Counted from the first letter of the stretch, positions 44,030-56,405 are shown. The stretch: DNA of 64,000 bases from Capitulum mitella (GCA_030062745.1 CP099851.1:10294393-10358392); one strand, 5' to 3'. Notes: a model not told the origin generated them from the letters alone. A program made the numbers and translations.

Positions 44030-44500
44030 GGGGTCCCCACTCTCCGCGACCGGACCCAATCTCCACAGCGGGAACCACCCTCAACAGCCGGGCCCAATGC
44101 CCACAGCCGGACCCACTCTCCCCAGCCGGATGCACCTCCGTAGCCGGACCCATTCTCCTTAGAAGGGCCCACTCCTCCCAACCGGATCCACCCTCCACAG
44201 CAGGGCCCACCATCCAGCTGGACTCACCTCTCCAGCCGGATCCACTCTCCCCAGCCTGACCCACTCTCCACAGCCGGGCCCATTCTCCCCAGCCGGACCC
44301 ACTTTCTACGGCCGGGCCCACTCACCCCACTTTCCACAGCCGGGCCCACTCTCCCCAGCCTGACCCACTCTCCACAGCCTGACCCACTCTCCACAGCCGG
44401 GCCCACTCTCCACAGCCGGACTTACTTTCCACGGAGACGCGCACTCTCCACAGCCGGGCCCACTCTACGCTGCGAGCCGTTTGCTGGTTGACGTAGGCGA
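44030..44500. repeat. 19-bp minisatellite at the donor of the minus-strand exon 44426-44554
   Basis: The unit on the minus strand is GTGGAGAGTGGGCCCGGCT, repeated about 20 times with substitutions and small indels. It overlaps the last 40-70 bases of the exon, whose donor (GTGGAAA|GTAAGT) is a variant of the unit. Long frames across the array are repeat translations. Confidence 0.9.
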
Positions 44501-44554
44501 AGTGGTCGCCGCTCTCGTGGCTCCAGAGAGCCGCGCCCGACCCAGGGACGGACG
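44426..44554 (-). CDS. Internal coding exon, unknown protein (minus strand)
   Basis: 129 bases with acceptor CTTTGTCCACCAG and donor GTGGAAA|GTAAGTCC, phase 1 in and phase 1 out. The 42 complete codons give VPGSGAALWSHESGDHF followed by AYVNQQTARSVEWARLW and RVRVSVE. I do not recognise the domain. Its position downstream of a stop-ending exon (46683-46873) on the same strand means it is either an alternative 3' exon of that gene or part of another gene. Confidence 0.5.
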
Positions 44555-44599
44555 CTGGTGGACAAAGGATCCACGACTCCCAGGTGACCAACGCTGGGC

Positions 44600-46680
44600 A
44601 AGCACTGCATGTGCAAATGTCTGCATTTTATAGCCAAAAGCTATACAATAACACTTAAAAAGAAAAATTTCATGGCGTAACTGACCCGTAACACATTAAA
44701 TCAAATATTGGCACGCACCCCACTATTTCCTCCACTCTTAAAAATTTTGCCCCTTCCTTTTAAGAATTTCGCCACTTCCTTAAGAGGTTGGCTGGACTCA
44801 CGCTGAGCTCATTGAATGAACGGCCAGGGGTCGCCCTAGGATCGTGTGCAACAGCCTCACAGCACCGCAAATTCGCCATTAATCTTACCCAGGTGCGCAC
44901 ACGTTCCGTGCACAGTTGCTGCTCAGTAAATCGGCCTGGTACATCAACGAACACTCCTGGCCACTGTCGGCATGTCAGGAGTCCGATTCGATTCCACGCC
45001 AAGAAGACTCGGACCAGCGTCAAGCTTGTATCACAGGCCATTTTTCACGGGATCGTCCGACACGTGTCAGCGGGGGAATCGAAGCACCACTCGGGAGCGC
45101 CACGTGACGCTGGGGCCGGGACTCAGAGCACCCCGTCTCCGCCAGGCCAGCATTCCGCGATCACACCCCGACCGGCTTCGATCCAGCGCGCCCTCCGGCG
45201 TCACCGCCTCGTCTGACAAACCCAGCCAAGATCAATGGGAAAACAGTAAGCGCACATAACCCGAACGATCCAAAACAGCCCGTGCCTGGCATCGTGACGC
45301 CGGGCGGATGGCAACCCTTGGCGATTTACCGCCCCACCGAAATGACTAGACTGCGAGAACTAGACTAGACTGAGAACGAACGCAACGATTATACGCAAGC
45401 ACTTGCCCACCCACCGGACATGACTGATTCAAGGATGATAACGTAGATAACCCAGATGTCATCAGTGAGGTCTATCAATAAACATTAGGCATAATCACAA
45501 ACACAGCCGACGAAACATACCTAAGTCAACGATAACGAAGAAGGCGTAACGGAAACGAGATCAATTAAATACGAAAATCAATGGCAAATTAACTGAACAA
45601 CAAAGCACACGCGATAACACAGAACGAACTGCAGTCTCCATTACACGGCCCCAGATCCCCAGAAACAGAGCGATACTATGGTCACGGCTGCTGCAAAATG
45701 CGCATACAGACACATCGATGTCATTCCGGCATCGCTATTCTAGTCCCTTCCCTTTCAAACATTTCCATTGGTAAATATTTCCCATTCCCACACCCATGGC
45801 ACAGTTTCACTCACCAACCCCTTCTTTTGGGCACAAAGTGACGAAAGTACAAAGCCTGGCAAAGTGCACTGGATAACGAACGTCACTTCCAACGTGCTTG
45901 ATATTTCTGCCGGACGCTTTTCGGTAATTTCATAAAAATACTATCCTATAAGAGTAAGGAGTTTTTCAGCGCCCTTGAGACAATACAGAAACGACATCGA
46001 CGCAGCGACCCGCCACAATTTACACGCTATTTGACGCGCCAAGTTTGACAAAACTTCTGCCAAGGTGCGAGCGTGGGCACTCACAAGATACCGAGGAAAT
46101 GTAACGAATCAACTTCTCACTCGTCTTTCGTACGACCCGCACCAACGCTCCAAGACAGTCTGCCTTCAGCCTTCACCCTTGGCCAGGCAGCCAACAGCCT
46201 GGCGTCCATCAACACGGCCGAAACGTGGCGTTGTCTGATATCCGTGACAATCCGTTCCTGCCCGAGCCTGGCATGATGCCGTGACGTTATCCGTCCTCGG
46301 CGCATGACACGTGAACCCAGGAACGCCGGAGGCACCGCCACATGGCAAGCCCATGCGCCGCCCTGATGTCAGTTGTCTGGCATGGCGCCGTCATCCTGAG
46401 TCTGGATGGCGAATCACGCTGTCTCCATACCAATGATTTCGTGGCATCACGCAACCATCCAGGATCACCAGCTGCCGTCTTCCAGCGACAAACGCCAGCG
46501 TCACGTGACCATCACGTGTCAGCCGCAGTCGCGCCGTGACGCAACCACGTGACGAGGACACATTGTTTTCGCAAGCCGTAACGGAAGGCAGAATCACGTG
46601 ACCACCACATGCCGTCGGCTGACACCTCGCCGCGACAGAAGTCGAGGTTCCGTGACAGTCACGTGACGTGACGGCGGTGG
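44600..46680. other. No gene recognised
   Basis: Mixed sequence with no repeated family or convincing exon. AATAAA at about 45478 on + could be a distal polyadenylation signal for the TARP-like gene (about 2.15 kb after its stop), but there is no support beyond the hexamer. The 142-codon + frame at 44788-45216 has no recognised domain and is not called. Confidence 0.4.
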
Positions 46681-46682
46681 CT

Positions 46683-49600
46683 TCAGGGCGCCGGCCGCTC
46701 CTGCGGTACCATCTCGCGCCAGTGGGGCCCGAACAGCTGCCGTTTCCGCAGTCTGGTCTGCAGTGAGCACTGGTGGCGGTAACGCGGCGCCACCACGTCC
46801 GCTTCCGGTACGAAGAGTGACGTCACCGTCACGAGGTCTAGGTCCAGGTCGCCGCCGACGTCCAGCACCGCGGCTGGAACAGAGGGCCGAGGTGTGGGCG
46901 GAGCGGTCGGCGCGGTACAGGCGGCTGACCCGGCCAGCACCGGTCGGTGCTCAAAACATAGCACGGCGAGCGCGGCGCACCGGCCACGTGGTGCGCCACC
47001 GTCACCACGGCAACGGCCCGCGTCTGATGGACCGGGAGAGACTGACAGTCTTGAAGCTTGCGACAAAGCAGTCAATATAGCAAGATTTTGTGTCAACACA
47101 CAACACTGAATGGCGAAATCGGTATACAAACAGCTGCGCCTGTGTGTGTGTAAAATTCGATTTGTTTAACTCGGATTTACACGTGTAACCATGTCCCGGC
47201 CTACAAAAAAGTCGTGGTCAGTCGTCAGTTGCCATAGCGAAAACTAGGGCCACGCACCCGCCTGCGAACCTAAACACAATTTAGACAACGCCTGGAAACA
47301 GCCTTGACGAGAGCCGAACCGCAGCTCGTCATTCTTTCCACGACTGACCCTCGTAAATCACGACGGCACCAGCAGCCGACGGCGGCCGGCGCGGCCGTAA
47401 CGCGCGGCGTGACGGGCCGTTACCACAGGCAGGAGCCGGGGCGCAGTGACGTGACCAGCCATCCCCTGCCTCGGCGACCCACCCGCAGCCAGCTCCACCC
47501 GGCCAGAGTGCGAGAAGGCGGGCGGCCGGCGGGCCGGCGCCGGCTGGCCGTCGTCAGCAGGGCCTGGCGCTGGCAGTGAGAGTCTCCGCGGCTCTGTCGG
47601 GCGGAGACAGGCTGCGGCGGACAGCGGTTATCGCTCCGGCACAGCGGACGGCCGCAAAAATAACGGGCCTCTCATCGACGCTCCAGACAGGCCCCGAGTT
47701 TCCGAGATGGAATCGGACTTTACGCGAGTTCCCCAGTCGCTCCTTGTCTGCCCACGGACGACCTTAATGGCCATCTGCGAGCCGGGCCGGTCTGAGTGCG
47801 GTTCATAACTTCACAGGAACTTAAGGCGTAAAAAAATAGCCTGCACTTGCAAAAATGACCACTTCGGTGGGACGCTGGGGCCAAAGTGCAATAATCCAGC
47901 TCAGGTAAAGGTAACAGGTCCCTACGAATGTAACTGAATCTGCTGTCTGGTCAGCGGCGTCCGGTGCTCGCCTTCTCGGGATCGCGCCCAGCACCAGTCC
48001 ACGAATCGGCTGCAGACATGATCTGCTGACGGATTCACGTCTTTGATCTTCTCCCACCTGGTAAGCTAAATTTGGCCTCCGCCCTCTTCTGACCTATGAC
48101 CGTCACCTAATCCTTCCCTCTCTGCTGACCAAGTTTATCCTATAGACAAATATATATATATATTACATCTATATTCTCCAGTCCTTCAATGTCTGCTTGC
48201 TGTGAACGTGAATCTGTTCTCTATGCTGGCTTGTAACTACGTTCTCCGATATTTCTCACCTTTCAACGCTTGCGTAACTGTGATGGTAATGCTGCCTCAT
48301 CTGCTGACTTGTGACGGTGCCACGCGGCCTCTGTTGTCTGGCTTCTTTACTTACCCGTGACGGTGCTGTGTGGCCTCTGTGTTGACCTGTGACAGTGTTG
48401 TCTGACTTCTGCGCTGACCTGTGACGGTGCTGTGTGACCTGTGTGCTAACCTGTGACAGAGAAGTGTGATCTCTGTGTTGACCTGTGGCGGTGGTGTCTG
48501 GCTTCTTTGATGATCTGTAACGGTGCTGTGAGATCTCTGTGCTGACCTGTGACGGTGCCGTGTAATCTCTGTGCTGCCCCGTGACGGTGCTGTGTAATCT
48601 CTGCGCTGACCTGTGACAGTGCTGTGTAATCTCTGTGCCGACCTGTGACAGGCTGTGTGCTTTCTGCGCTGACCTGTGACGGTGCTGTGTGATCTCTGTG
48701 CTGCCCTGTGACGGTGCTGTGTGCTCTCTGTGCTGACCTGTGACGGTGCTATGTGATCTCTGTGCTGTCCTGTGACGGTGCTGTGTGCTCTCTGTGCTGC
48801 CCTGTGACGGTGCTGTGTGATCTCTGTGCTGCCCTGTGACGGTGCCGTGTGCTCTCCGCGCTGACCTGTGACGGTGCTGTTATCCTTTGCTCCCTGTGAG
48901 GTGCTGTGTGCTCTCTGTGCTGACCTGTGACGGTGCTATGTGATCTCTTGCTTCCTGTGACGGTGCTGTGTGCTCTCTGCTACTGTGAGGTGCTTGTTCT
49001 TTGCTCCTGTGACGGTCTGTGTGTCTGTGCCCTGTGACGGTGCTGTGTGCTCTCTGTGCTGCCCTGTGACGGTGCCGTGTGCTCTCCGCGCTGACCTGTG
49101 ACGGTGCTGTGTGCTCTCTGTGCTGACCTGTGACGGTGCTATGTGATCTCTGTGCTGCCCTGTGACGGTGCTGTGTGCTCTCTGTGCTGCCCTGTGACGG
49201 TGCCGTGTGCTCTCCGCGCTGACCTGTGACGTGCGTTGCTCTCTGTGGTGCCTGTGACGGGGCGTGTGCCTTTGCGCTACCTTGACGCGTCGCCAGGGGG
49301 GCTGGCTGGCACTTGTCGCCACGGCAGAACCTGGTCACCTGGACGGCGTCCAGCTGGCGCACCCGCAGCTCGCCATCGGCGGCCGGCCACACCACGTGCA
49401 CGGACTCGGTCACGAACTGCGGCGTCCAGTCGGCGTCCGACGCCGCCGCAGCCGCCGCCGGCCGCCTGTCCCGGCACGGACAGCGCTGGTCAACGGTCGG
49501 CAACAGCGGGCCCACAGCACAGACAAGGGGCCGGGCCGCGGCCAGCAGACGCCGACCGACCGACGCACCGAGGGTCGACGAACGGACCGACAGAAGGACG

Positions 49601-51332
49601 GAGGATCGACGAACGGACCGATGCACGGATGGAGGGTTGACAAACGGACCGACCGACGCACGGAGGGTCGACGAACCGACCGACGGAAGGACGGAGGGTC
49701 GACGGATAGATGGAGAGTTGTAGAATGCAGGATGTAAGAGATATAAACGTAGGAAATACGCTGGGCATCAACGTCCATCGCACAATGTGCCCAACAAACA
49801 GCCACCAAACACAACGCAGCATAGTATCTGTTTAGGTCAGAAAAATACTCATAAAATGAGAGCACACAACGGGACTTTGTGCACGACGCGAGGACATTTC
49901 CAGTCGCACACAATCCACTGACAGAATTTCAGCGAGACCGCTCAACACTGGATAAACTTTGCAAAGTAGATGGATGCAAAGAAAATATGTTTTAAAATGG
50001 ACCGTCGCTGTCAACAAACTGTCAAAATTGTACAGGAGCCATCGTGATGATTTCTCTAGAAACGCAACTCATGTTGTCGAAAGCCAGCAGTAGAAGACCA
50101 GGAACTGAGAGGGGGTGGGGAGGAGGAGGAGGCACAGTCCAGGAGCAACAAAAGACCAACATGAGGAGACAGAGGGAAACGCTCAAACCCATTCAAAACA
50201 AGCCCGCGGAGCAAACCAGGAATTCCGGCCCGTTTTCACCGTACCAAGCGGCTCGCAAAATGCATGTACTCACTCTATGATGGAGTGATGCTAGCAGTAA
50301 AAGAGCCAAACCTTAACAACAAAGACTGGGGGAGCAACACGCAAAACAGCAAATTTTACGTCAAACAAGCGGAGGTTGACTGCTGGCACATGAGAAACAA
50401 TCGACATGAGTTTCTAACGTTTGACAACATAATAGGTCAATAAGAGGCGCACTCAGGATTTCTCCAGCTGCGGGCGGATGAAAAAGGCATATTGTAAAAT
50501 GCTTACCAGGCCGGATACCCTCCCCACGATTCCTCCCCTTTGCATCGTTTTTTTCCTCTAAGGAAAGACATCCCCTCGGTGCACCATTGCTGTGAACCCT
50601 GCCACGAAGCATCGGTAACCGAGAAGGTTCAGCATGACGCACTCTGGAGCCAAAGAGCGTCTGACATGTGAAATTCCCAGCATATCTCGCTCATCAACAT
50701 ACCCTGACTCACTGACGCCCTGACATTTTCACTCAACACTCGTGACACGTGAACACGCCACACTCGTCACGAACACCTCAGCTGCTACCATCCTCCGACT
50801 CCAACATCCTCTGAGTCAAGCATGCCCTGAGACCGTCATCCCATGAATCCAACACTATCCCCGCGTCCAACATCCCCTGAATCGTCGCCAATTTTGTGCG
50901 CCGTCAACATCTTCACGACGACTGATTCTTCAGCACCCTCTGGCGAACAACACCCTCCCGCTCCCCCGACTGGCCCCTGGGAACCTCGTGCGGTGAGCTC
51001 ACGTGTGTCCTGTGGCGGAGGGGGGCTCGGCCGGCGCCGGGTGCTCGAAACTGTACAGCAGACCGGCCGACGTCTGCGTCACCGAGGCCGACTCCTCGAA
51101 CGCCAGCGACGGCAGCTCTTCGTCGTCGGCCGGCGCCGGCGGTCGCCAGCTGCGCCGCGACCGTCGCCCGGCCGCCGGCGCACCTGCCGCAGACGCTGCC
51201 GTCAGCGACGCTTGAGAGGCTGCCGTCAGCGGCGCTGGCGGCTCCGGCCACTGCGACTGCGCTGCGGCCACCGCAGCCGCCGCCTGTCTGCCGTGCAGAC
51301 TTTGCCTCGCCCAGTACGGCGCAGGGACCGGT
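46683..51332 (-). CDS. Unidentified gene, four 3' exons (minus strand)
   Basis: Exons in transcription order are 51332-51003, 49465-49281, 47569-47483 and 46873-46683. All are GT/AG, the phases agree (2,2,1,1), and together they give 263 codons and a TGA. Exon 1 follows ATGTTTTAG and encodes an Ala/Pro-rich stretch and then an acidic segment (PADDEELPSLAFEESASVTQ). Exon 2 follows a purine-poor acceptor and encodes DWTPQFVTESVHVVWPAADG and RVRQLDAVQVTRFCRGDKC. Exon 3 is short and Pro/Ala-rich (PAFSHSGRVELAA). Exon 4 follows a strong polypyrimidine tract (CTCTGTTCCAG) and encodes VLDVGGDLDLDLVTVTSL and a basic tail (QTRLRKRQLFGPHWREM). There is no transmembrane segment. No family is recognised. 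The 5' exons are not identified; 59660-59480 may be one. The first acceptor choice is the least certain. Confidence 0.5.
48300..49275. repeat. 32-bp minisatellite adjoining the donor of exon 49281-49465 (minus strand)
   Basis: The unit on + is CTGTGACGGTGCTGTGTG(A/C)TCTCTGTGCTG(A/C)C, about 30 copies, irregular near 48885-49020. On the minus strand most copies contain CACAG|GTCAGC or CACAGGGCAGC. The exon end ACGCGTCAAG|GTAGCGC aligns with the first unit, so the array begins at the donor. Frames across it are artefacts. Confidence 0.9.
49560..49700. repeat. Degenerate GGACCGAC/GGAGGGTCGACGAAC repeat
   Basis: Short units such as ACGGACCGACCGACGCAC and GGAGGGTCGACGAAC recur with lengths of about 30-40 bp. 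It lies just upstream of the minus-strand exon at 49465. Frames on both strands here are repeat-derived. Confidence 0.7.
49720..50900. other. Intronic or intergenic sequence, nothing recognised
   Basis: No exon-like segment with family resemblance. If the minus-strand gene model is right, this is the intron between its exons at 51003 and 49465. A run of ATCCTCTGA/CATCCCCTGA words lies at 50790-50890. Confidence 0.4.
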
Positions 51333-51339
51333 CTAAAAC

Positions 51340-52260
51340 ATGCCCATTGGCTGTGTCGCTCCTGTTGGTTAATACCGTTTTCAGCGATCCATGATTTAAA
51401 GAAATCTAAAACAGATGTTCCATCTCAATAAAGAGTGGTTTCGTGGCTTATGCAATCATGAATCAACAAAACCAATGGTATATTTCACAAAAAATCTATT
51501 TGAGACCACTACGCAAATGATGCAATGACGGAGCAGCACGTGATCTAACTCTCATCTCTGGATAAAACTGCTTTGATAATATAATGCAACACAACAATAA
51601 TGGCGCGGATTGAATCCCAATATCCCCGAGATCAAACCCAGACCAATTTGAAATTTCCGAGAAGCTGTTCACGAGGGCATGTCCTGGTACGTGCCACCAG
51701 GAGCTCGCAGAGACATCCGAGAAAAGGCACACTGAACGTGACCAGCAACAGGATTCAAAGCGAAGCGAACCAACACCGAACAAAGACCAATAATTTCAGA
51801 TTTCCTCAACACGTCGAAGTTTGCTTGTGTTTACTTTGAAGCGATGGAAGTCAAGCAAACTGCCTGGTGACCAAGCTACCGCCTATGTTTTACCACTCCA
51901 GTCGCACTTACGTCACATGAGACGAATCAATGGGTATATGCGCAATGTATACGTATGACCTGTAGCGACATGTCACAGCAACGTCAGAAACATAAGAAAT
52001 GTTACAGAGACGTGAACAAAATGCAAATTTCATCCCACTGTCCACTGAAATTGGGACCCAATCAATGAAAGCTAATGACAATGTCAAAAAAAACTACAGC
52101 TAAACTGTGATACGGCTCAAATGTGGCAATGAGGCGGCACGGACCATGTAACATGTGGCCTTTCCTCGTGAGGTAGGCAGTGTCAAATACAAAAGAGTGA
52201 AAAGTTTGCCTACACATGTTGTGCTGTCGCACTGCTCGTGCGCCAGCTTATTGCATTTAT
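51340..52260. other. No gene recognised
   Basis: AT-richer sequence upstream (minus sense) of the exon at 51332. There are no repeats longer than about 20 bp that I can see and no coding frame with family resemblance. Confidence 0.4.
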
Positions 52261-52359
52261 AGCACACTGCTGATCATGGTCCCGAGTCGTCGTCCTCTGC
52301 CATCCAACACCTCCATCTACGACGTCCGGCGCAGGTCGACTGGGCGGCGGTCCGGCACG

Positions 52360-52500
52360 CCGCTGAAGACCTGCCTCCACCGCCCGACGGCCGGCTGCTG
52401 TAACCCAGCATCAGAGGACCTCCCTCCACCGCCCGGCGGCCGGCTACTGCCACCCAGCAGCAGAGGACCTCCCTCCACCGCCCGGTGACTGGCCGTTGTC
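52360..52500. repeat. About 51-bp tandem repeat, three copies, with splice-like edges
   Basis: On the minus strand the phrase GCCGGCCG(C/T)CGGGCGGTGGAGG recurs three times. The copy nearest 52.4 kb is preceded by GATGCTGGGTTACAG (acceptor-like) and followed by GGAGGCAG|GTCTTC (donor-like). A very small exon there is possible but cannot be established. Confidence 0.5.
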
Positions 52501-53260
52501 ACCCAGCAGCGGACCGAGTGCAGGCGTAATCACAGGTCGCTGCTCTCTGTCGCGGGGGTCTGGGGTCATCGCCCCGAACGTCCGGGGCGCTCCGAGGTCA
52601 CCGCCCCGAACATCCGGGGCGCTCCGAGGTCACTGCCCCGAACCACCCGCGACAGAGGTCACCGCCTCGGGACTCCGGGTACACCGCCCCGAACCTCTGG
52701 GCCAACGACCATCTCCCGGACCCCGGGGCTTAAGGGTCATTGCTCCGGGTCACAGGCGTCAAAGGTCAAGGCTCTGGATCGGTCACGGTTGAGCGGCCAC
52801 CATTTTGGACGCGTCCAGAGTCAACACTCAGGAGTCAACGCTACGCGCCAACGGCGTTGCACGACGCGGCAGAAGTCAGCGCCTCAACGATCAACTCCTC
52901 CCCCGTTCTGCAGCCGCCGCCGCCGGTCGGCAGATGAATCGGAGGCTGGCCAAGCGGCGGCGTGCCCCGCGTGCCGACGAGGCGGGCCTGCAGGCGGCCG
53001 GCGGCCGGCGGCTGGCACTCAACAGCGTCGGCCGCCGGCCGCCGGCCGCTGCCGGTCAATCGGCTCACAGCGGCCGTCCGCCGACTGCCGGGCCGGCCGA
53101 AAATGATCGCCGCTTATTGTGCTTTGAAAAGGCCGGTCCGACGCGCGCCGTCGGTCTGAAGAGGTGGCCTCCAGCGACGAGCCGCCTCACTTTCATCAGA
53201 AGTGGACCGGTCCAATCGCTTCACGGGAACGAGTTTCAGACTTGATACCTTAACATGATT
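52500..53260. other. GC-rich block with GGGGCGCTCCGAGGTCAC repeats and a CGG/GCCGGC-rich core
   Basis: From 52560 to 52760 the phrase CCGGGGCGCTCCGAGGTCAC and variants recur. From 52900 to 53100 the sequence is almost entirely GCCGGC-type. Several frames are open on both strands, as expected at such GC content. I cannot support one as coding, although the position fits a missing 5' exon of the minus-strand gene. Confidence 0.35.
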
Positions 53261-54400
53261 TAGGCTCAAACTTCGCCGAGCTCGGCGATAAATTTAGGAC
53301 CAAGCATCGCGGACACCGGTTTTCATTCTGATGATGAATGTCTCGCGTAGTTGCCTAATACCCACGGCCCAACATGACACGATTTCTTCCCGAATGGCGA
53401 CGCATTTCAACCCACTACTCTTCCATTTCGTTGGCGTTCATTCATGCCCCTCGCAGCGGCATTCCCGACAATTGTTGAACTTCCATTGAAAAGTTACGTA
53501 CGTTTGTGTCGTCGCTCGGCGCTGCACGTGCCAGAAACAGGGTCCGGACATTGAGCAATAACAACAGCAAATCAGTAGGAATCTATCTACACCAACAATG
53601 ACCGATCAGCCAAACGTTCCTCAACCGGACACCCTAACGTGGGCGGCCGGAACCGGGGGGGGAGGGGGCGTTTCGAAGCCCCCTGTCTCGCGAGTAAATG
53701 TTGGAAAAAAATAGGACCTATCATCGTAAAGCTCGCAACGGCTATAATCCAAAGCACAAAAATGGAAAATTTTGCAAAAAAATGCAGTTTTTTGGCCTTT
53801 ATATGCAAAAAGGGGCCCTAGCTCCGCCCCTAAAAAAACTTAGAGGGATTATCCAATGGAATGGAACCCCGCCAATGGAAAGCTAACACATTGCTAACAC
53901 ATTACGGTACGTACAATCTATAACACTCAAATAACCACATATAACATCAGGTTACGTGACCTAAAGCCATTTATAATTTCGCTTCATTTGTGAGGATTCT
54001 GAACGTCGCTGGCGAGCTGCTGTCCAAGTACGCTTCCAAAACCGTACAAATAATTTGTACGAGCATTTTTTAAATACCGACAGTCTAGAACACCAATGGC
54101 CTGAAGCACGCTGACTTCACACGGTGACCTGACCTAACATTCGGCCGTTTTCTTTGTTTTATTTCTTGTTCTGTCGAGGATCAATAACAATGCAAACAAC
54201 AGGGCAATGAGTAACTTTGGACTGAAACTCCTTGGGTTCCACAACCGTGATCAATAGGGTGTCACAGAAGGTCGGTCATATAACCTGACCATCACCAAAT
54301 TTGAAGCACGTATAGGTTTCATCCTTTTTATGCCTAGATCTACCATTGACTCGCGTGCCAGATTTAAACCAGAGGGATAAATCTGAACATCTAGGTATGA
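53260..54400. other. No gene recognised
   Basis: It contains a G-run with CCGGAACC at 53645 and, at 53815, GGGGCCCTAGCTCCGCCCC, which may be ends of a small hAT-like element of about 190 bp. The ends pair poorly and no target duplication is clear. Confidence 0.35.
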
Positions 54401-54419
54401 GTTCAGCTTCTACCCCAGG

Positions 54420-54960
54420 TGGCCTTCGGTGACCTTCTTGAGTGACAAAGGTCATTTTACCGTGTGGAAACGTCTTGGTGCAATTTTGGAGCGCAAAATC
54501 GACTTCAGTTCCCATTTCTACCCAATGTGTCATCAAAACGTGGTTTTAGAGTTCTTTTTGCTAGTTCACCCAAAATGTGACCTGACCTGGCCTCACGGAT
54601 CTTCCAAGCGGGTCAACACCCGCTGTCATTTTAAGTGACTTCTTTGGCCCAGGAATGCATTTCAGTCACCAGGAGTGCATTTCAGATTCTACGACGGTGA
54701 CCTCGCATGACTTCAGGTGACCTCCTCATTCCACAGGTTGGAAGCTCGGTGCAATTTGTACTGTAAAATCGACTTCAGTGCCTATTTTTACCTCAGGAAT
54801 CATCAAAACGGGGTGTTAGACTCCTTTTTGCTACTTCAACCCCAATGTTATCTGACATGACCTCATGATCATTCATGTGGGCCAACATTGTTTGTCGTGT
54901 TTAGTGACTCCCTTGGCCCAGCAATGCATTTCAGACGCCCGCAAGCCTAATAAACGGTTC
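54420..54960. repeat. Tandem duplication with 271-bp period
   Basis: The ordered phrases GGTGCAATTT, AAAATCGACTTCAGT, ATCATCAAAACG, CTTTTTGCTA and TTGGCCCAG(G/C)AATGCATTTCAG occur twice, 271 bp apart at the first phrase. The divergence suggests an old duplication. TGACCT words are frequent, as in the piggyBac-like elements. Confidence 0.8.
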
Positions 54961-55399
54961 AAAACCGTTAGAAGTCGGGAAATGGGCGGAAACTGAGCTG
55001 ACCTCATTTCGGTGAACTTGGCCTTGACAACGAGGTCGAGATAACGAAATTCTTAGGAACGTCCTCGACTACTATCCCTGAAATTTTCAGGCCGATAGGT
55101 ATCACGGCATGGTTCATAGCGGACTTTAAAAAAAATCGGAAATTGACCTTTTTTACGACACCTAAGGCAGTGACCTCACACGACCGGAAGCTGAAAACTC
55201 TACGGAACGTACGAAGACGTAATAAAAATTTCAGCGCGTTGCGCGCGCTGTTTTTTTTTGTTGTTATTACCAAAAGTCTTTGGGGGAAGTGCGCGTCGAA
55301 ATACCTTCCCCCTACTTCGCAAACGTTAAAGATAGGAACGCAGCTGATTCCTCTGTATGTGGTAAACAAAGATTCTCTGCTGCTTTCCCGTACGAATTA

Positions 55400-56140
55400 A
55401 AATGAGCGGTAAAATGGCACCAATACGCATCACGCAGCGCCCTCAAACTTTGGCAACCCGGTTTAAACCGCTTTACATCGTGGTTTTGACCGGCTTGGAT
55501 AAAACTTGCTTGTGCACCTTTTAATTAAACTTGAAAATGTTTTTTAGTCGCTTCTTTACATCGTCTCAAAGCGGTTAAATGGCTGTTTCCAATTTATGCC
55601 GGACTAACCTATTTATCCTAAATGCTTTTTTAATTTAACTAACCAATTTTTTTAACTAACTAAATTTAGCTAACTAAATTTGAGTAATACCTAACTTAAC
55701 TCAAACAGATCATTTTAAACATTTAACTAAATCCTAACAAAAGCAAACAAAGCGATTCAGGCGACACCACAACTGGGCGCACCAACCATTGACATTCCAC
55801 CATTAGCCATCCAGCAGAATCTGCCATGGATCATCAAAATCCTTTCAAAAAGGATTGCAATCCAATCCTAAATCCTAACCGAAATCCACTGCAAAATCGA
55901 AAATCCAAATCCGTAATCCGTTTTCAAATTCAATCTTCAAAAATTCATTTTCGCTGAAACAGCCCTAGCGGGACGCACCACGGTGTTAATTGTTTATCAT
56001 GGGGATTAAGCGTCAGCTATCGTCCAACAAACCTTGACCCTTTCATGAATTTGTAGCTGGCGAGAAGGCATAAAGTAACAGATATTGGGAAGGACATGCT
56101 CTCATCGCCCTTCCCTTAAAATTAGGCAGTCTGTTTGGTT
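55400..56140. other. AT-rich non-coding sequence with TTAACTAA words
   Basis: Runs of TTTAACTAACTAA and AAATCC(T/A)AA repeats at 55620-55930. No exon is seen. Confidence 0.5.
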
Positions 56141-56279
56141 TCAGTTAAAAACATGATCTTGTTTTTTTTTGCAATTCCTTACATTGCGGCCAACCATTAC
56201 CGCCTTGAATACATGGGACCCGGAGCAAGGGGAATGGCAAAACAGACAAGTCCTTTTTACTTCTGATGAAAGGGACAGT

Positions 56280-56405
56280 CCCTCCAACTTTTTTGCAGTC
56301 CCTGCTAGTAAGGCCAGCCCCGACAGAAGTTTCTGTGCCCTTAGGCGCCTGAAAACCTCGTTGCGCAGCACCGTTCGCCAACGGCGACTGAACTGGTTGC
56401 CTGTA
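56280..56405 (+). pseudogene. hAT transposase C-terminal (dimerisation) fragment
   Basis: The + frame reads SFCALRRLKTSLRSTVRQRR followed by LNWL. It closely follows the conserved hAT C-terminal block seen in ZMYM- or P52rIPK-like transposases (SFSALRRLKTYLRSTM...RLNGLALL). The frame then passes into the CCGTGGCGCAGCCAGGATTT sequence of a hAT-like terminus at about 56408. Upstream residues (ERDSPSNFFAVPAS) no longer match the family clearly. It is a fossil, but shows that autonomous hAT elements have been in this genome. Confidence 0.65.

Noticed and set aside
48300..49275. Regular short repeats that might suggest a CRISPR array
   Set aside because: Units are head-to-tail without unique spacers, in a eukaryotic genome; this is a minisatellite. 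The same holds for the other arrays.
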